A stretch of DNA of 64,000 nt from Neotamlana laminarinivorans (GCF_020523925.1 NZ_JAJAPW010000002.1:310001-374000); one strand, 5' to 3'; positions 1 through 10,147 are shown, counted from the stretch's first letter. The notes: generated by a model from the letters alone, not told the origin. Made by a program: numbers and translations.

Positions 1-368
1 GTAACCTTATAGACATTGCAGTTGGTTTTGTTATGGGTGCTGCTTTTAAAGAAGTAGTTACATCTTTTACTGGAGGAATTGTATCTCCACTAATTGGTTT
101 ATTATTCGATACAGACTTTAAAGATTTAAGATTGAAATTACAAGATGGAGAATTAAACGAAGCTGGAGAAATGGTAGGCGAAGTTTATTTAGAGCACGGA
201 CAATTTATTACTAATGTTTTAGATTTTATAATTGTTGCATTTGTAATGTTCTTGGTTGTAAAAGGTGTTAACAAATTAAAGAAGAAAGAAGAGCCAGCTC
301 CAGAAGCTCCTGCAGGACCTAGTCAAGAAGATTTACTTGCTGAAATTAGAGACTTGTTAAAAAAATAA
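1..368 (+). CDS. mscL: Large-conductance mechanosensitive channel MscL (5' end outside window)
   Basis: This is the pressure-relief channel of the inner membrane, which opens under hypo-osmotic shock. The reading frame is open from base 3 and starts with NLIDIAVGFVMGAAF, the classic first transmembrane helix of MscL, so the ATG at 33 is internal and the true start lies upstream of the window. A periplasmic loop follows, then a second membrane helix (FIIVAFVMFLVVKGV) and the charged cytoplasmic helix ending in LLAEIRDLLKK. Only about 15-20 N-terminal residues should be missing, judging from the family length of 130-145. A strong terminator follows immediately. Confidence 0.97.
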   Translation, partial: NLIDIAVGFVMGAAFKEVVTSFTGGIVSPLIGLLFDTDFKDLRLKLQDGELNEAGEMVGEVYLEHGQFITNVLDFIIVAFVMFLVVKGVNKLKKKEEPAPEAPAGPSQEDLLAEIRDLLKK

Positions 369-406
369 CATAAAGTTTAATAAATAACAACCTGTTATTT
401 GTTGTT

Positions 407-443
407 AAAAGACCTTATTTTTAATTAAATAAGGTCTTTTTTT
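407..443 (+). terminator. Intrinsic terminator after mscL
   Basis: A perfect 14-bp inverted repeat (407-420 AAAAGACCTTATTT with 427-440) has a 6-nt loop and runs into a T tract. It separates mscL from asd. The asd promoter box begins directly after it. Confidence 0.9.
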
Positions 444-446
444 ATG

Positions 447-454
447 TATTTTTG
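447..454 (+). promoter_or_regulatory. -7 promoter box of asd
   Basis: TATTTTTG matches the Bacteroidota -7 consensus TAnnTTTG. It sits 30 nt before the asd ATG, right behind the mscL terminator. The -33 element is not distinct. Confidence 0.6.
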
Positions 455-484
455 CCTCCACATTTTAAACTAAACATTAAAAAA

Positions 485-1474
485 ATGAAAGTAGCTGTTG
501 TTGGTGCCACTGGTATGGTAGGCGAAGTGATGCTAAAAGTTCTTGCTGAACGTAATTTTCCTGTTACAGAATTAATTCCTGTAGCTTCAGAACGTTCTGT
601 TGGTAAAAAACTAAATTATAAAGGTGAAGATTATACCGTTGTTGGTTTAGAAACCGCTGTTTCTATGAAACCAGATATTGCATTATTTTCTGCCGGTGGA
701 GATACTTCTTTAGAATGGGCTCCAAAATTTGCTGAAGCAGGTACAACTGTTGTAGATAACTCTTCGGCTTGGAGAATGGATCCTACTAAAAAATTAGTAG
801 TTCCAGAAATTAACGCTTCTGTATTAACAAAAGAAGACAAAATTATTGCCAACCCAAACTGTTCTACAATTCAGTTAGTTATGGCTTTAAATCCGTTACA
901 TAAAAAATATAAAATGAAACGTGTTGTAGTTTCAACTTACCAATCGGTTTCTGGTACAGGTGTAAAAGCCGTACGCCAATTAGAAAACGAAATTGCTGGT
1001 GTTGAAGGCGAAATGGCATACCCTTACCCTATTGGTAGAAATGCTTTACCACATTGCGATGTGTTTTTAGATAACGGATACACAAAAGAAGAAATGAAAT
1101 TGGCCAGAGAGCCACAAAAAATAATGGACGATAAAACATTTTCTGTTTCTGCAACAGCTGTTAGAATTCCTACTGCTGGTGGACATAGCGAATCTGTTAA
1201 TGTAGAATTTGAAAACGATTTCGATTTAGCCGAAGTTCGTCAATTATTAAGCGAAACTCCAGGAGTTGTTGTACAAGACAATACCGCTACAAACAGCTAC
1301 CCAATGCCAATTTTTGCACACGAAAAAGATGAGGTTTTTGTTGGACGTATTCGTAGAGACGAAACACAACCAAACTCTTTAAACATGTGGATTGTTGCTG
1401 ATAACCTTCGTAAAGGTGCCGCAACCAACACTGTTCAAATAGCAGAATACCTTGTTGAAAATAAATTAGTATAA
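485..1474 (+). CDS. asd: Aspartate-semialdehyde dehydrogenase
   Basis: The enzyme reduces aspartyl-4-phosphate to aspartate semialdehyde with NADPH, the branch point to lysine/diaminopimelate, threonine and methionine. The protein is 329 aa. It opens with MKVAVVGATGMVGEVML, a Rossmann GxxGxxG fold. The catalytic Cys126 lies in NPNCSTIQLV and the active-site His is in GGHSESV near residue 234. An in-frame start exists at 452, but it would add 11 residues ahead of the Rossmann strand and overlap the promoter box, so the ATG at 485 is preferred. Flanking terminators make it a single-gene unit. Confidence 0.97.
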   Translation: MKVAVVGATGMVGEVMLKVLAERNFPVTELIPVASERSVGKKLNYKGEDYTVVGLETAVSMKPDIALFSAGGDTSLEWAPKFAEAGTTVVDNSSAWRMDPTKKLVVPEINASVLTKEDKIIANPNCSTIQLVMALNPLHKKYKMKRVVVSTYQSVSGTGVKAVRQLENEIAGVEGEMAYPYPIGRNALPHCDVFLDNGYTKEEMKLAREPQKIMDDKTFSVSATAVRIPTAGGHSESVNVEFENDFDLAEVRQLLSETPGVVVQDNTATNSYPMPIFAHEKDEVFVGRIRRDETQPNSLNMWIVADNLRKGAATNTVQIAEYLVENKLV

Positions 1475-1497
1475 TACAATTTCAATAAAAGTTTGTT

Positions 1498-1530
1498 AAA
1501 GGCTCCTACAATATGTAGGAGCTTTTTTAT
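1498..1530 (+). terminator. Intrinsic terminator after asd
   Basis: GCTCCTACA (1502-1510) pairs perfectly with TGTAGGAGC (1514-1522) and is followed by six T residues. The -7 box of the next gene overlaps the end of the T tract. Confidence 0.9.
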
Positions 1531-1535
1531 TTTTG
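1528..1535 (+). promoter_or_regulatory. -7 promoter box of the prolyl oligopeptidase gene
   Basis: TATTTTTG matches TAnnTTTG. It ends only 16 nt before the GTG start, so the mRNA would have a very short leader. It overlaps the asd terminator tail. Confidence 0.55.
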
Positions 1536-1551
1536 GTAAAACTATCTGATC

Positions 1552-3678
1552 GTGAAAAGATTTTCAATTTCCATATTAAGTCTATTATTGTTAGTGGCTT
1601 GTAAGCAACAAAATAAAACTAAAAAAACAACAGCTGTGAATTACCCTGAAACCAAAACCGTTGATACTATAGATACCTATTTTGGTGAAACCGTAAAAGA
1701 TCCATATCGTTGGTTAGAAGATGATATGAGTACCGAAACAGCTGCTTGGGTTGAGGCGCAAAACACTGTAATGTTTAGCTATCTTAATAAAATTCCGTTT
1801 AGAAAAAACATAAAAAATCGCCTTGAAAAGCTCTGGAATTACGAAAAAATAAGCGCTCCTTTTAAAGAAGGTAATTACACTTATTTTTACAAAAACAACG
1901 GGTTACAAAACCAAAGCGTTATTTATAGAACAGATAGTAATGGTAACGAAGAATTATTTCTAGATCCAAACACATTTTCAAAAGATGGTACTGTTTCCCT
2001 TGGCGATTTAAGTTTTTCTAAAGACGGTAGTATTTTAGCTTATTCTATTTCAGAAGGTGGTAGTGATTGGCGAAAAATTGTCATTCTAAATACCGAAACT
2101 AAAACCGTTGTAGAAGACACTATTATTGATGTTAAATTTTCTCAAATATCTTGGTATAAAAACGAAGGCTTCTTTTACTCAAGCTACGATAAACCAAATG
2201 GTAGCGAGCTTTCTGCTAAAACAGATCAGCATAAAGTATATTACCATAAACTAGGTACACCCCAGCAACAAGATCAACTTATTTATGGTGGTTCACCTAA
2301 CCAAAAACACCGTTACATTTACGCCGGTGTAACCCAAGATGACAAGTACCTAATAATTGCACCAAAAATTTCCACCACGGGAAACAAATTGTTTATTAAA
2401 GATTTAACCAAACCTAACAGCGATTTTATTACTATTCTAAACCATACAGATAGTAACACGAATATTATAGACAACAAGGATAATACACTTTATTTAGTTA
2501 CAAACTTAAACGCACCCAATAAGCGATTAGTAAAAGTTAATACTTCCAACCCAACTCCTGAATTTTGGGAAGATGTTATTCCAGAAACCAAAAATGTTTT
2601 GTCGGTAGCAACCGCTGGTAAATATTTTATCGCAGAATATATGGTTGATGCCATTTCAAGCGTAAAACAATACAATTACAACGGCGAATTAATTAGAGAA
2701 ATTACGCTTCCTGGGGTTGGTAGTGCCGCTGGTTTTGGCTGCAAAAAAGATGAAATTATAGATTACTTTGTATTTACCAATTACAATACGCCTTCAAATA
2801 TTTACAAGCTTAATTTAGAAACTGGTGCAACAGAACTTTATTGGAAACCATCTATAGAATTTAACAGCAATGCTTACGAGAGCAAACAAGTATTTTACAC
2901 ATCAAAAGACGGTACTAAAGTACCCATGATAATTACTCACAAAAAAGGTATTGAACTAAACGGTAAAAACCCAACCATTTTATATGGTTATGGTGGTTTT
3001 AATGTTAGTTTAAACCCTGCATTTAGTATCGCAATGGCAGTATGGATGGAGCAAGGCGGCATTTATGCTGTACCTAATTTACGTGGAGGTGGCGAATATG
3101 GTAAAGCTTGGCACGATGCAGGCACAAAAATGCAAAAACAAAATGTGTTTGATGATTTTATCGCTGCCGCGGAATACTTAATAGCTAACCAATATACTTC
3201 CTCAGAATATTTAGCCTTACGCGGTGGTTCTAACGGCGGTTTGCTTGTTGGTGCAGTAATAACACAACGCCCAGATTTAGCAAAAGTAGCATTACCCGCT
3301 GTTGGAGTTTTAGATATGCTACGCTACCACACCTTTACTGCTGGTGCAGGTTGGGCTTACGATTATGGTACAGCAGAAGATAGCGAAAAAATGTATAAAT
3401 ATTTAAAAGCATATTCTCCTGTACACAACGTAAAACAAACTACATATCCTGCAACTTTAATAACAACTGCCGATCATGATGATAGAGTTGTACCTGCGCA
3501 CAGTTTTAAATTTGCAGCAGAATTACAAAATAAGCAACAAGGCGAAAACCCTATATTAATTCGTATTGAAACCAATGCGGGCCATGGTGCTGGTACACCT
3601 GTAAGTAAAACTATTGAACAATATGCCGATATTTTTGGCTTTACCCTCTATAACATGGGACTTTCTGTATCAGAATAA
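1552..3678 (+). CDS. Prolyl oligopeptidase family serine peptidase, lipoprotein
   Basis: This is an S9A peptidase that cleaves short peptides after proline, here anchored as a lipoprotein. The 708-aa protein starts with GTG and has a lipoprotein signal with Cys17 in LLVACK. Residues of about 30-430 form the N-terminal beta-propeller (YPETKTVDTIDTYFG, DPYRWLED). The alpha/beta hydrolase domain follows, with nucleophile Ser560 in RGGSNGG, the DHDDRVVP motif at about 641-648 and His678 in AGHGAG. All three catalytic positions are intact. It is monocistronic, set between a terminator and a gene with its own promoter. Confidence 0.95.
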   Translation: MKRFSISILSLLLLVACKQQNKTKKTTAVNYPETKTVDTIDTYFGETVKDPYRWLEDDMSTETAAWVEAQNTVMFSYLNKIPFRKNIKNRLEKLWNYEKISAPFKEGNYTYFYKNNGLQNQSVIYRTDSNGNEELFLDPNTFSKDGTVSLGDLSFSKDGSILAYSISEGGSDWRKIVILNTETKTVVEDTIIDVKFSQISWYKNEGFFYSSYDKPNGSELSAKTDQHKVYYHKLGTPQQQDQLIYGGSPNQKHRYIYAGVTQDDKYLIIAPKISTTGNKLFIKDLTKPNSDFITILNHTDSNTNIIDNKDNTLYLVTNLNAPNKRLVKVNTSNPTPEFWEDVIPETKNVLSVATAGKYFIAEYMVDAISSVKQYNYNGELIREITLPGVGSAAGFGCKKDEIIDYFVFTNYNTPSNIYKLNLETGATELYWKPSIEFNSNAYESKQVFYTSKDGTKVPMIITHKKGIELNGKNPTILYGYGGFNVSLNPAFSIAMAVWMEQGGIYAVPNLRGGGEYGKAWHDAGTKMQKQNVFDDFIAAAEYLIANQYTSSEYLALRGGSNGGLLVGAVITQRPDLAKVALPAVGVLDMLRYHTFTAGAGWAYDYGTAEDSEKMYKYLKAYSPVHNVKQTTYPATLITTADHDDRVVPAHSFKFAAELQNKQQGENPILIRIETNAGHGAGTPVSKTIEQYADIFGFTLYNMGLSVSE

Positions 3679-3742
3679 GTTTTTAATAAACTCGCAATGT
3701 TAATTTTTAGCTAATTTTTTTGTTGGTAAAATAGCATTACTA

Positions 3743-3750
3743 TAGCTTTG
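3743..3750 (+). promoter_or_regulatory. -7 promoter box of the small secreted protein gene
   Basis: TAGCTTTG matches TAnnTTTG and ends 9 nt before the ATG at 3760, implying a very short leader or leaderless mRNA. Confidence 0.45.
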
Positions 3751-3759
3751 TATTCAATT

Positions 3760-4155
3760 ATGAGTAAAAACATTTTTAAATATGTTTCGGTTTTAGCATT
3801 GCTATTCTTCACAGGAATTAGCAATTTACATGCTAATAACACATCTCATTCACAGGCCTATATTTATAACCAGTCCTCAAAAATATCGGCAAATAAGCAC
3901 GTTGAATTAAGTTCGCGACATCATAGAAATACTAGTAATTTAGTTTTTGAAACTGTAGAAGTTGATGAAATTGAAAACGAAGAATCTCCTTCAAAACATT
4001 ATCAAACGTCATTTCATAATTTCTTAAATGAAGTTTATAAATTTATTGCTTTTAACGAGGTAAAACAATCTCAAAAAGCATCTTATTATAATAAAAAGTA
4101 TCAAGACAAAGCTTCAACCAAACTTCATGTGAGGCTTCAGGTTTTCATAATTTGA
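3760..4155 (+). CDS. Small secreted protein of unknown function
   Basis: I do not recognise this 131-aa protein. It begins with a clear Sec signal peptide (MSKNIFKYVSVLALLFFTG, cleavage probably near LHANN), followed by a polar, Ser/His/Asn-rich chain with an acidic stretch (VEVDEIENEE) and a basic C-terminal half (QKASYYNKKYQDKASTK). An upstream in-frame TTG at 3748 lies inside the promoter box, so the ATG at 3760 is chosen. It stands alone between a peptidase and the efflux operon. Confidence 0.65.
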   Translation: MSKNIFKYVSVLALLFFTGISNLHANNTSHSQAYIYNQSSKISANKHVELSSRHHRNTSNLVFETVEVDEIENEESPSKHYQTSFHNFLNEVYKFIAFNEVKQSQKASYYNKKYQDKASTKLHVRLQVFII

Positions 4156-4305
4156 TTTTTTTCTTCTGTAAATCAATACAACTTCGATTTACACAACATT
4201 TATTACACGTAAAAACTTTATAATCAAACTATTTAGTTATCAGCACTTTTGCGTATCGTTAGCTGAAAAATCACATTAACCTCCATTTATTTCAAACAAA
4301 AAATT

Positions 4306-5388
4306 ATGAAAAAAGGATTCCTTTTCATGAGCCTTCTTGTGCTTATAATTTTCACAAGTTGCCATGATAAAAAAGAAAAAAAAGAAGAACATACTGCGTT
4401 CTTAGTAACAAACCCCATAAAAAAAGACACCTCTATAACCAAAGATTATGTAAGTCAAATTCACTCAATTCGAAACATTGAACTTCGAGCCTTAGAAAAA
4501 GGATATTTAAAAAACATTGAGGTAGACGAGGGACAACATGTAAAAAAGGGGCAGGTTATGTTCCAAATTATGCCAAATGTTTATCAAGCCGAATTAGAAA
4601 TGGCCAAAGCCGAAGCCAAAGCAGCCGAAATAGAACTACAAAACACACAACTTTTAGCTGATGGTAATGTTGTTTCAGAAAATGAATTATCGTTAGCTGA
4701 AGCAAATTTTTTAAAAGCTAAAGCTGAAGTTGTTCTTGCACAAACTCATCTTGGGTTTACTACAATTAAAGCTCCTTTTAATGGTATTATGGACCACCTA
4801 CATGTACGTGAAGGCAGCTTGCTTGATGAAGGCGAACTGCTAACAACATTATCTGATAACAGTAAAATGTGGGTGTATTTTAACGTGCCTGAAGCCGAAT
4901 ATTTGGATTATATAACTAGTGCTGATAAAGACTCGAAAAAAGAAGTAGAGCTTTTAATGGCCAACAACAAACGCTTTAACCAAAAAGGAATTGTTGAAAC
5001 TATTGAGGGTGAATTTAATAGCGAAACTGGAAATATTGCATTTAGAGCAACTTTTCCTAACCCAGACGGTATTTTAAGACATGGCGAAACAGGCAGTGTT
5101 TTAATGACTGTGCCTTTTAAAAATGTTGTCATTATTCCACAAAAAGCCACCTTCGAAATTTTAGATAAAACCTATGTTTTTGTAATAGATAAAGATCATG
5201 TTGTAAAGCAACGCGAAATTACAATTGGTGCCGAATTACCGCACCTTTTTGTAGTTAACGATGGCTTAACCGAAACCGATACCATTTTACTTGAAGGTAT
5301 TCGTATGGTTAAAAACAACGAAAAAATTCACACCAAATTCTTAGAGCCAAACCAAGTGCTTGCCGAATTGGATTTATATGCTGAATAA
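4306..5388 (+). CDS. RND efflux periplasmic adaptor (membrane fusion protein), lipoprotein
   Basis: This AcrA/MexA-type adaptor links the inner-membrane pump to the outer-membrane channel. The 360-aa protein has a lipobox with Cys19 in IIFTSCH. A biotinyl-lipoyl half-motif (GYLKNIEVDEGQHVKKGQ) is followed by a short coiled-coil hairpin (about residues 90-145, rich in Ala/Glu/Lys), the second lipoyl half (FTTIKAPFNGIMDHL) and beta-barrel and membrane-proximal domains. It is the first gene of a three-gene operon, with the pump 22 nt downstream. No regulator gene lies next to it. Confidence 0.95.
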   Translation: MKKGFLFMSLLVLIIFTSCHDKKEKKEEHTAFLVTNPIKKDTSITKDYVSQIHSIRNIELRALEKGYLKNIEVDEGQHVKKGQVMFQIMPNVYQAELEMAKAEAKAAEIELQNTQLLADGNVVSENELSLAEANFLKAKAEVVLAQTHLGFTTIKAPFNGIMDHLHVREGSLLDEGELLTTLSDNSKMWVYFNVPEAEYLDYITSADKDSKKEVELLMANNKRFNQKGIVETIEGEFNSETGNIAFRATFPNPDGILRHGETGSVLMTVPFKNVVIIPQKATFEILDKTYVFVIDKDHVVKQREITIGAELPHLFVVNDGLTETDTILLEGIRMVKNNEKIHTKFLEPNQVLAELDLYAE

Positions 5389-5410
5389 TTAGAATTTAAT
5401 CTACAAAAAC

Positions 5411-8400
5411 ATGTTTAAAAAATTTATAAAACGTCCCGTTTTGGCTATTGTCATTTCGGTAATTATATTATTTGTTGGTGGGCTTTCCATTAAACAATTA
5501 CCCATATCGCAATTCCCTCAAATTGCACCAACTACGGTAAACATTTTTATTGCTTACCCTGGTTCAAGTTCCGAGGTTTTAGTAAATTCTACACTAATTC
5601 CATTAGAAACGGCTATTAATGGCGTACAAGGTATGCGCTATATTGCATCTGATGCCACAAGTGCTGGCGAAGCTACCATTAGAGTTATTTTCGAACCCGG
5701 CACGGACCCCAATCAAGCTGTGGTTCGTGTAAAAACTCGTGTAGACCAAGTTATGCCATTATTGCCGGAACTTGTTCAACGCGAAGGTGTTATAATTACA
5801 CCTATACAACCTAGTATGTTAATGTACGTTAACCTGTCTAGCTCAGATAAAAACAACGATGAAAAGTTCTTATACAACTATGCATACACTAAAATTATTC
5901 CAGAAATACAACGAATTAATGGTATTGCAAGTGCCAAAATTTTAGGTAGTAGAAAATACGCTATGCGTGTTTGGTTAAAACCAGATAGAATGCGAGCCTA
6001 TAACATTTCGGCCGAAGAAGTGCTTGAAGCCATGGAAGAGCAAAGCATTTTGGCAAGACCTGGCCGTTTAGGTAGAAGCTCGGGAATTACCTCTCAATCT
6101 TTAGAATATGTTTTAACATACCAAAACCGCTACAACGAGCCCGAACAATACGAAGACATCATTATTCGTGCAAACAAAGAAGGCGAGATTGTAAACTTAA
6201 AAGATATAGCCGATGTAAAATTAGGCTCTGAGTTTTTCGATATTTATTCGAATTTAGATGGTAAACCTTCAGCATCTATAGTACTAAAACAAACTTTTGG
6301 AAGTAACGGTAGCGACGTTATTGATGCAGTAAAAGAAAAATTAGATGAATTAAAAGAAGAATTACCACCAAATGTAGATTTTAATATAAGCTACGACGTA
6401 TCAAACTTTTTAGATGCTTCCATAGAACAAGTAATACATACACTTCGTGATGCTTTTATTTTAGTAGCATTTGTGGTATTTATCTTTTTAGGAGATTGGC
6501 GATCAACTTTAATTCCAATTATTGCTGTTCCGGTGTCTTTAGTAGGCGCATTTTTTGTTATGCAAATTTTTGGGTTATCTATAAACCTAATTACACTATT
6601 TGCCTTGGTATTAGCTATTGGTATTGTGGTAGATGATGCCATTGTAGTTGTAGAAGCCGTACACGTAAAAATGCACGAAAAACATTTAAGTCCGTATCAA
6701 GCATCTAAAGAAGTACTAGGTGAAATAGGTGGCGCCATTATAGCCATAACATTAGTAATGGTTTCTGTTTTTATTCCAATTTCATTCATGACAGGGCCTG
6801 TAGGTGTATTTTACCGTCAATTCTCTATAACAATGGCAGGTGCTATTTTAATTTCCGCTCTTGTAGCACTAACACTAACACCTGTGTTATGTGCCATGTT
6901 ACTTAAAAATAATCATGGTAAAAAGAAAAAATCGTTAGCCGATAGATTTATAGACTGGTTTAACCGTGGTTTTGAAAAATTAACAGGTAAATACGTAAAA
7001 ATTCTTAACAAAATTGTTGCAAGACGTATAGTAACCTTCGCAATTTTAGCCGCATTTTGTGCTGGTATATTTTTTACAAATCAAGTATTACCTGCCGGAT
7101 TTATTCCAAACGAAGATCAAGGGATGATTTATGCTATAATCCAAACACCACCAGGAGCAACTTTAGAGCGTACGAATGAAGTTGCACGTAAACTTCAAAA
7201 AATTTGTGAAGAAACTGAAGGTGTTGAATCGGTATCATCTTTAGCAGGTTACGAAATTATGACGGAAGGTCGCGGATCGAACGCAGGTACATGTTTAATT
7301 AACCTAAAACCATGGTCCGAACGTCATCATTCTGTTCATGAGATTATGGAAGAATTAGAAGAAGAAACCAAAGATTTAGGTGCCGTAATTGAATATTTCG
7401 AGCCACCAGCAGTTCCAGGTTTTGGTTCGTCGGGTGGTTTTGCAATGCGTTTGCTCGATAAAACCAACTCTACCGATTATCATAAGTTCGAAGACATAAA
7501 CAGTAAGTTTATGGATGCTCTATCTAAACGTAAAGAAATAACTGGATTATTCACGTTTTATTCGGCAAATTATCCGCAATACGAATTAAAAATAAATAAT
7601 AAAATTGCTATGCAAAAAGGTGTTACTATAAGTAAAGCTATGGAAAACCTTAATATTTTAATTGGTAGTACTTACGAGCAAGGTTTTATTCGTTTTGGAC
7701 GTTTTTTTAAAGTATATACTCAAGCCGGACCAGAATACAGACGTTTACCCTCAGATTTAGAAAAGCTTTTTGTTAAAAATGAAGAAGGTGAAATGGTGCC
7801 CTATTCGGCATTCATGAGTGTTGAAAAAAAGCTTGGTCCAAACGAAATTACTCGCTACAACTTATACAATTCTGCTTCAATTAGAGGTTTACCAGCATCA
7901 GGTTTTACAAGTGGAGATGCTATAAATGCCATTAAAGAAGTGGCTGCTCAAGAACTACCTAGAGGTTACGATATTGCTTGGGAAGGCTTATCATTCGACG
8001 AAGCAAAAAGAGGTAACGAGTCTATTTACATTTTTATAGTTGTACTAGTATTCGTGTACTTTGTTTTGGCCGCACAATACGAAAGCTTTATGCTGCCTTT
8101 AGCTGTAATTTTCTCTTTACCGGTAGGTGTTTTTGGTTCTTTCTTTTTACTAAAAATAATGGGGTTAGCTAACGATGTTTATGCTCAAATTGGGGTAATA
8201 ATGCTAGTTGGTTTACTTAGTAAAAATGCGGTATTAATTGTAGAGTACGCAGTACAAAAACAAAGGCAAGGCGCAACGGTTTTAGAAGCCGCAATTGAAG
8301 GTGCCAAAGCTCGTTTCCGCCCTATTTTAATGACTTCTTTTGCCTTTATTGCAGGATTAATTCCGCTAATAATAGCAACAGGAGCAGGTGCTATTGGTAA

Positions 8401-8659
8401 CCGAACCATTGGAGGCTCATCTTTAGGAGGTATGCTTATAGGAACCTTTTTTGGGGTACTCGTTATTCCTGGTTTATACTACATTTTTGCTAAAATGGCC
8501 GAGGGTAAAAGTTTAATTAAAGACGAAGTAAACGAACCGCTTTCTGAGGAATTTATTAGAATTCGAGAAACCGAGAACCAAACGCAAGCAAACACAACAC
8601 AAATAAATAAGCTAAAACAATTAATTAAAAAACTTAGAAAAAACAAGACTAATGATTAA
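5411..8659 (+). CDS. RND family efflux pump, hydrophobe/amphiphile exporter type (AcrB-like)
   Basis: This proton-driven inner-membrane pump is expected to export drugs, detergents or lipids. The protein is 1082 aa with the standard 12-TM layout: TM1 at the N terminus, TM2-6 around residues 335-500, and TM7-12 from about 545 and 870 onward. The proton-relay pair Asp408-Asp409 is present in the TM4 motif GIVVDDAIVVVE, and the duplicated FLGDWR and LAAQYES motifs are intact. The charged C-terminal tail extends past TM12. The stop overlaps the next gene by 8 nt, indicating translational coupling. Substrate cannot be told from sequence. Confidence 0.97.
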   Translation: MFKKFIKRPVLAIVISVIILFVGGLSIKQLPISQFPQIAPTTVNIFIAYPGSSSEVLVNSTLIPLETAINGVQGMRYIASDATSAGEATIRVIFEPGTDPNQAVVRVKTRVDQVMPLLPELVQREGVIITPIQPSMLMYVNLSSSDKNNDEKFLYNYAYTKIIPEIQRINGIASAKILGSRKYAMRVWLKPDRMRAYNISAEEVLEAMEEQSILARPGRLGRSSGITSQSLEYVLTYQNRYNEPEQYEDIIIRANKEGEIVNLKDIADVKLGSEFFDIYSNLDGKPSASIVLKQTFGSNGSDVIDAVKEKLDELKEELPPNVDFNISYDVSNFLDASIEQVIHTLRDAFILVAFVVFIFLGDWRSTLIPIIAVPVSLVGAFFVMQIFGLSINLITLFALVLAIGIVVDDAIVVVEAVHVKMHEKHLSPYQASKEVLGEIGGAIIAITLVMVSVFIPISFMTGPVGVFYRQFSITMAGAILISALVALTLTPVLCAMLLKNNHGKKKKSLADRFIDWFNRGFEKLTGKYVKILNKIVARRIVTFAILAAFCAGIFFTNQVLPAGFIPNEDQGMIYAIIQTPPGATLERTNEVARKLQKICEETEGVESVSSLAGYEIMTEGRGSNAGTCLINLKPWSERHHSVHEIMEELEEETKDLGAVIEYFEPPAVPGFGSSGGFAMRLLDKTNSTDYHKFEDINSKFMDALSKRKEITGLFTFYSANYPQYELKINNKIAMQKGVTISKAMENLNILIGSTYEQGFIRFGRFFKVYTQAGPEYRRLPSDLEKLFVKNEEGEMVPYSAFMSVEKKLGPNEITRYNLYNSASIRGLPASGFTSGDAINAIKEVAAQELPRGYDIAWEGLSFDEAKRGNESIYIFIVVLVFVYFVLAAQYESFMLPLAVIFSLPVGVFGSFFLLKIMGLANDVYAQIGVIMLVGLLSKNAVLIVEYAVQKQRQGATVLEAAIEGAKARFRPILMTSFAFIAGLIPLIIATGAGAIGNRTIGGSSLGGMLIGTFFGVLVIPGLYYIFAKMAEGKSLIKDEVNEPLSEEFIRIRETENQTQANTTQINKLKQLIKKLRKNKTND

Positions 8660-10088
8660 TTTAAAAACATATAAAGGCTTTTGTCTAAGTTGCTTTATTG
8701 CAATTGGCATGTTTTCGTGTGTGCCAACTAAAAATATTAGAGAGGTAAATAAAAGCACTCCAAAACAGTATAAAAATGCCGCAAACGATACTACAAATAC
8801 AGCTAAAATACCTTGGAAACATTTTTTTAAAGATCCGTATTTAATTGCTTTAATAGATACTGCCTTAACCAATAACCAAGAGCTAAATATTATGCTTCAA
8901 AAAATTGGAATAGCACAAAACAACATTAAAGCTAAAAAAGGTGAATATTTACCTTTTGTAAACTTTTTTGCCGCTGCAGATTTAGACAAAGTTGGGGAAT
9001 ACACCAGAGATGGTGCTGTTGAGCAAAACTTAAACATTCGTGAAGATGAAGCATTTCCAGAACCTTTAACCAATTACACAATAGGCTTATCGGCCTCTTG
9101 GGAGTTAGACATTTGGAAAAAACTTAGAAACGAAAAAAAAGCTGCTGTTCTAGAATATTTAGCTTCAGTTGAAGGTAAAAATTTTATGGTTACCCAACTA
9201 ATTTCAGAAATTGCCAGTGCATATTATGAACTCATGGCGCTTGATAATCAACTTACCATTATCGAGCAAAATTTAAATATTCAGCAAAATGCTTTAAAAA
9301 TGGTTAAGCTACAAAAACAAGCTGCACGAACAACACAGCTTGCCGTAAGTCGTTTTGAAGCCGATGTTTATAAAAACCAAAGTAATAAGTATAATATTCA
9401 GCAGGAAATAATAGAAACCGAAAACTTAATTAATTACCTAGTCGGTCGTTATCCGCAACCCGTAACACGAGGTTCAGATACATTTTTAGAACAACAAATA
9501 AACCCTGTTTTAACTGGTATTCCTTCGCAACTGCTAACGCAACGTCCAGATATAAAACAAGCTGAGTTAGAGTTAGAAGCTTCTAAACTTAATGTAAAAA
9601 TTGCTCGAGCTAATTTTTATCCGTCGGTTGGTATAAGCGCTGGTGTGGGCTTTGAAGCATTCAAACCTAAGTTTTTAACACACACACCAGAATCTTTAGC
9701 CTATTCGTTGGTAGGCGATATGGTTGCTCCGTTAATAAACCGAAATGCTATAAAAGCAGCATATAGCACAGCTAATAATAAGCAATTAGAAACCATTTTT
9801 GATTATGAAAAAACCATTTTAAATGCGTTTATAGAAGTGTCTAATCACTTATCTAAAGTTGAAAATCTAAAGGAAAGTTATCGATTAAAAGAAAACCAGG
9901 TAAATAGTTTAACCGAAGCCATCGATCTTTCTATCCGCTTGTTTAAATCGGCAAGAGCAGAATATACAGAGGTATTGCTAACACAACGTGAAGCACTAGA
10001 TTCTAAAATGGAAATTATAGAAACAAAAAAAGACCAATTAATAGCAAATATCCAATTATATCAATCTTTGGGTGGAGGATGGAATTAA
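8652..10088 (+). CDS. RND efflux outer-membrane factor, TolC/NodT family lipoprotein
   Basis: This is the outer-membrane channel partner of the upstream adaptor and pump. The 478-aa protein has a lipobox at Cys23 (GMFSCVP). It has the internal duplication typical of the family, with two long alpha-helical OEP repeats at about 60-270 and 285-475 and conserved turns such as LLTQRPDIKQAE and FYPSVGISAGVG. Its ATG lies inside the end of the pump gene. A strong terminator follows, so the operon is exactly three genes. Confidence 0.95.
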   Translation: MINLKTYKGFCLSCFIAIGMFSCVPTKNIREVNKSTPKQYKNAANDTTNTAKIPWKHFFKDPYLIALIDTALTNNQELNIMLQKIGIAQNNIKAKKGEYLPFVNFFAAADLDKVGEYTRDGAVEQNLNIREDEAFPEPLTNYTIGLSASWELDIWKKLRNEKKAAVLEYLASVEGKNFMVTQLISEIASAYYELMALDNQLTIIEQNLNIQQNALKMVKLQKQAARTTQLAVSRFEADVYKNQSNKYNIQQEIIETENLINYLVGRYPQPVTRGSDTFLEQQINPVLTGIPSQLLTQRPDIKQAELELEASKLNVKIARANFYPSVGISAGVGFEAFKPKFLTHTPESLAYSLVGDMVAPLINRNAIKAAYSTANNKQLETIFDYEKTILNAFIEVSNHLSKVENLKESYRLKENQVNSLTEAIDLSIRLFKSARAEYTEVLLTQREALDSKMEIIETKKDQLIANIQLYQSLGGGWN

Positions 10089-10113
10089 TTTCTCTCAATT
10101 AATTCTATTTTTC

Positions 10114-10147
10114 AAACCGCTCGAAATATTTTGAGCGGTTTTTTTAT
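10114..10147 (+). terminator. Intrinsic terminator of the RND efflux operon
   Basis: AAACCGCTC (10114-10122) pairs with GAGCGGTTT (10133-10141), the stem can extend inward, and a T tract follows. Confidence 0.9.
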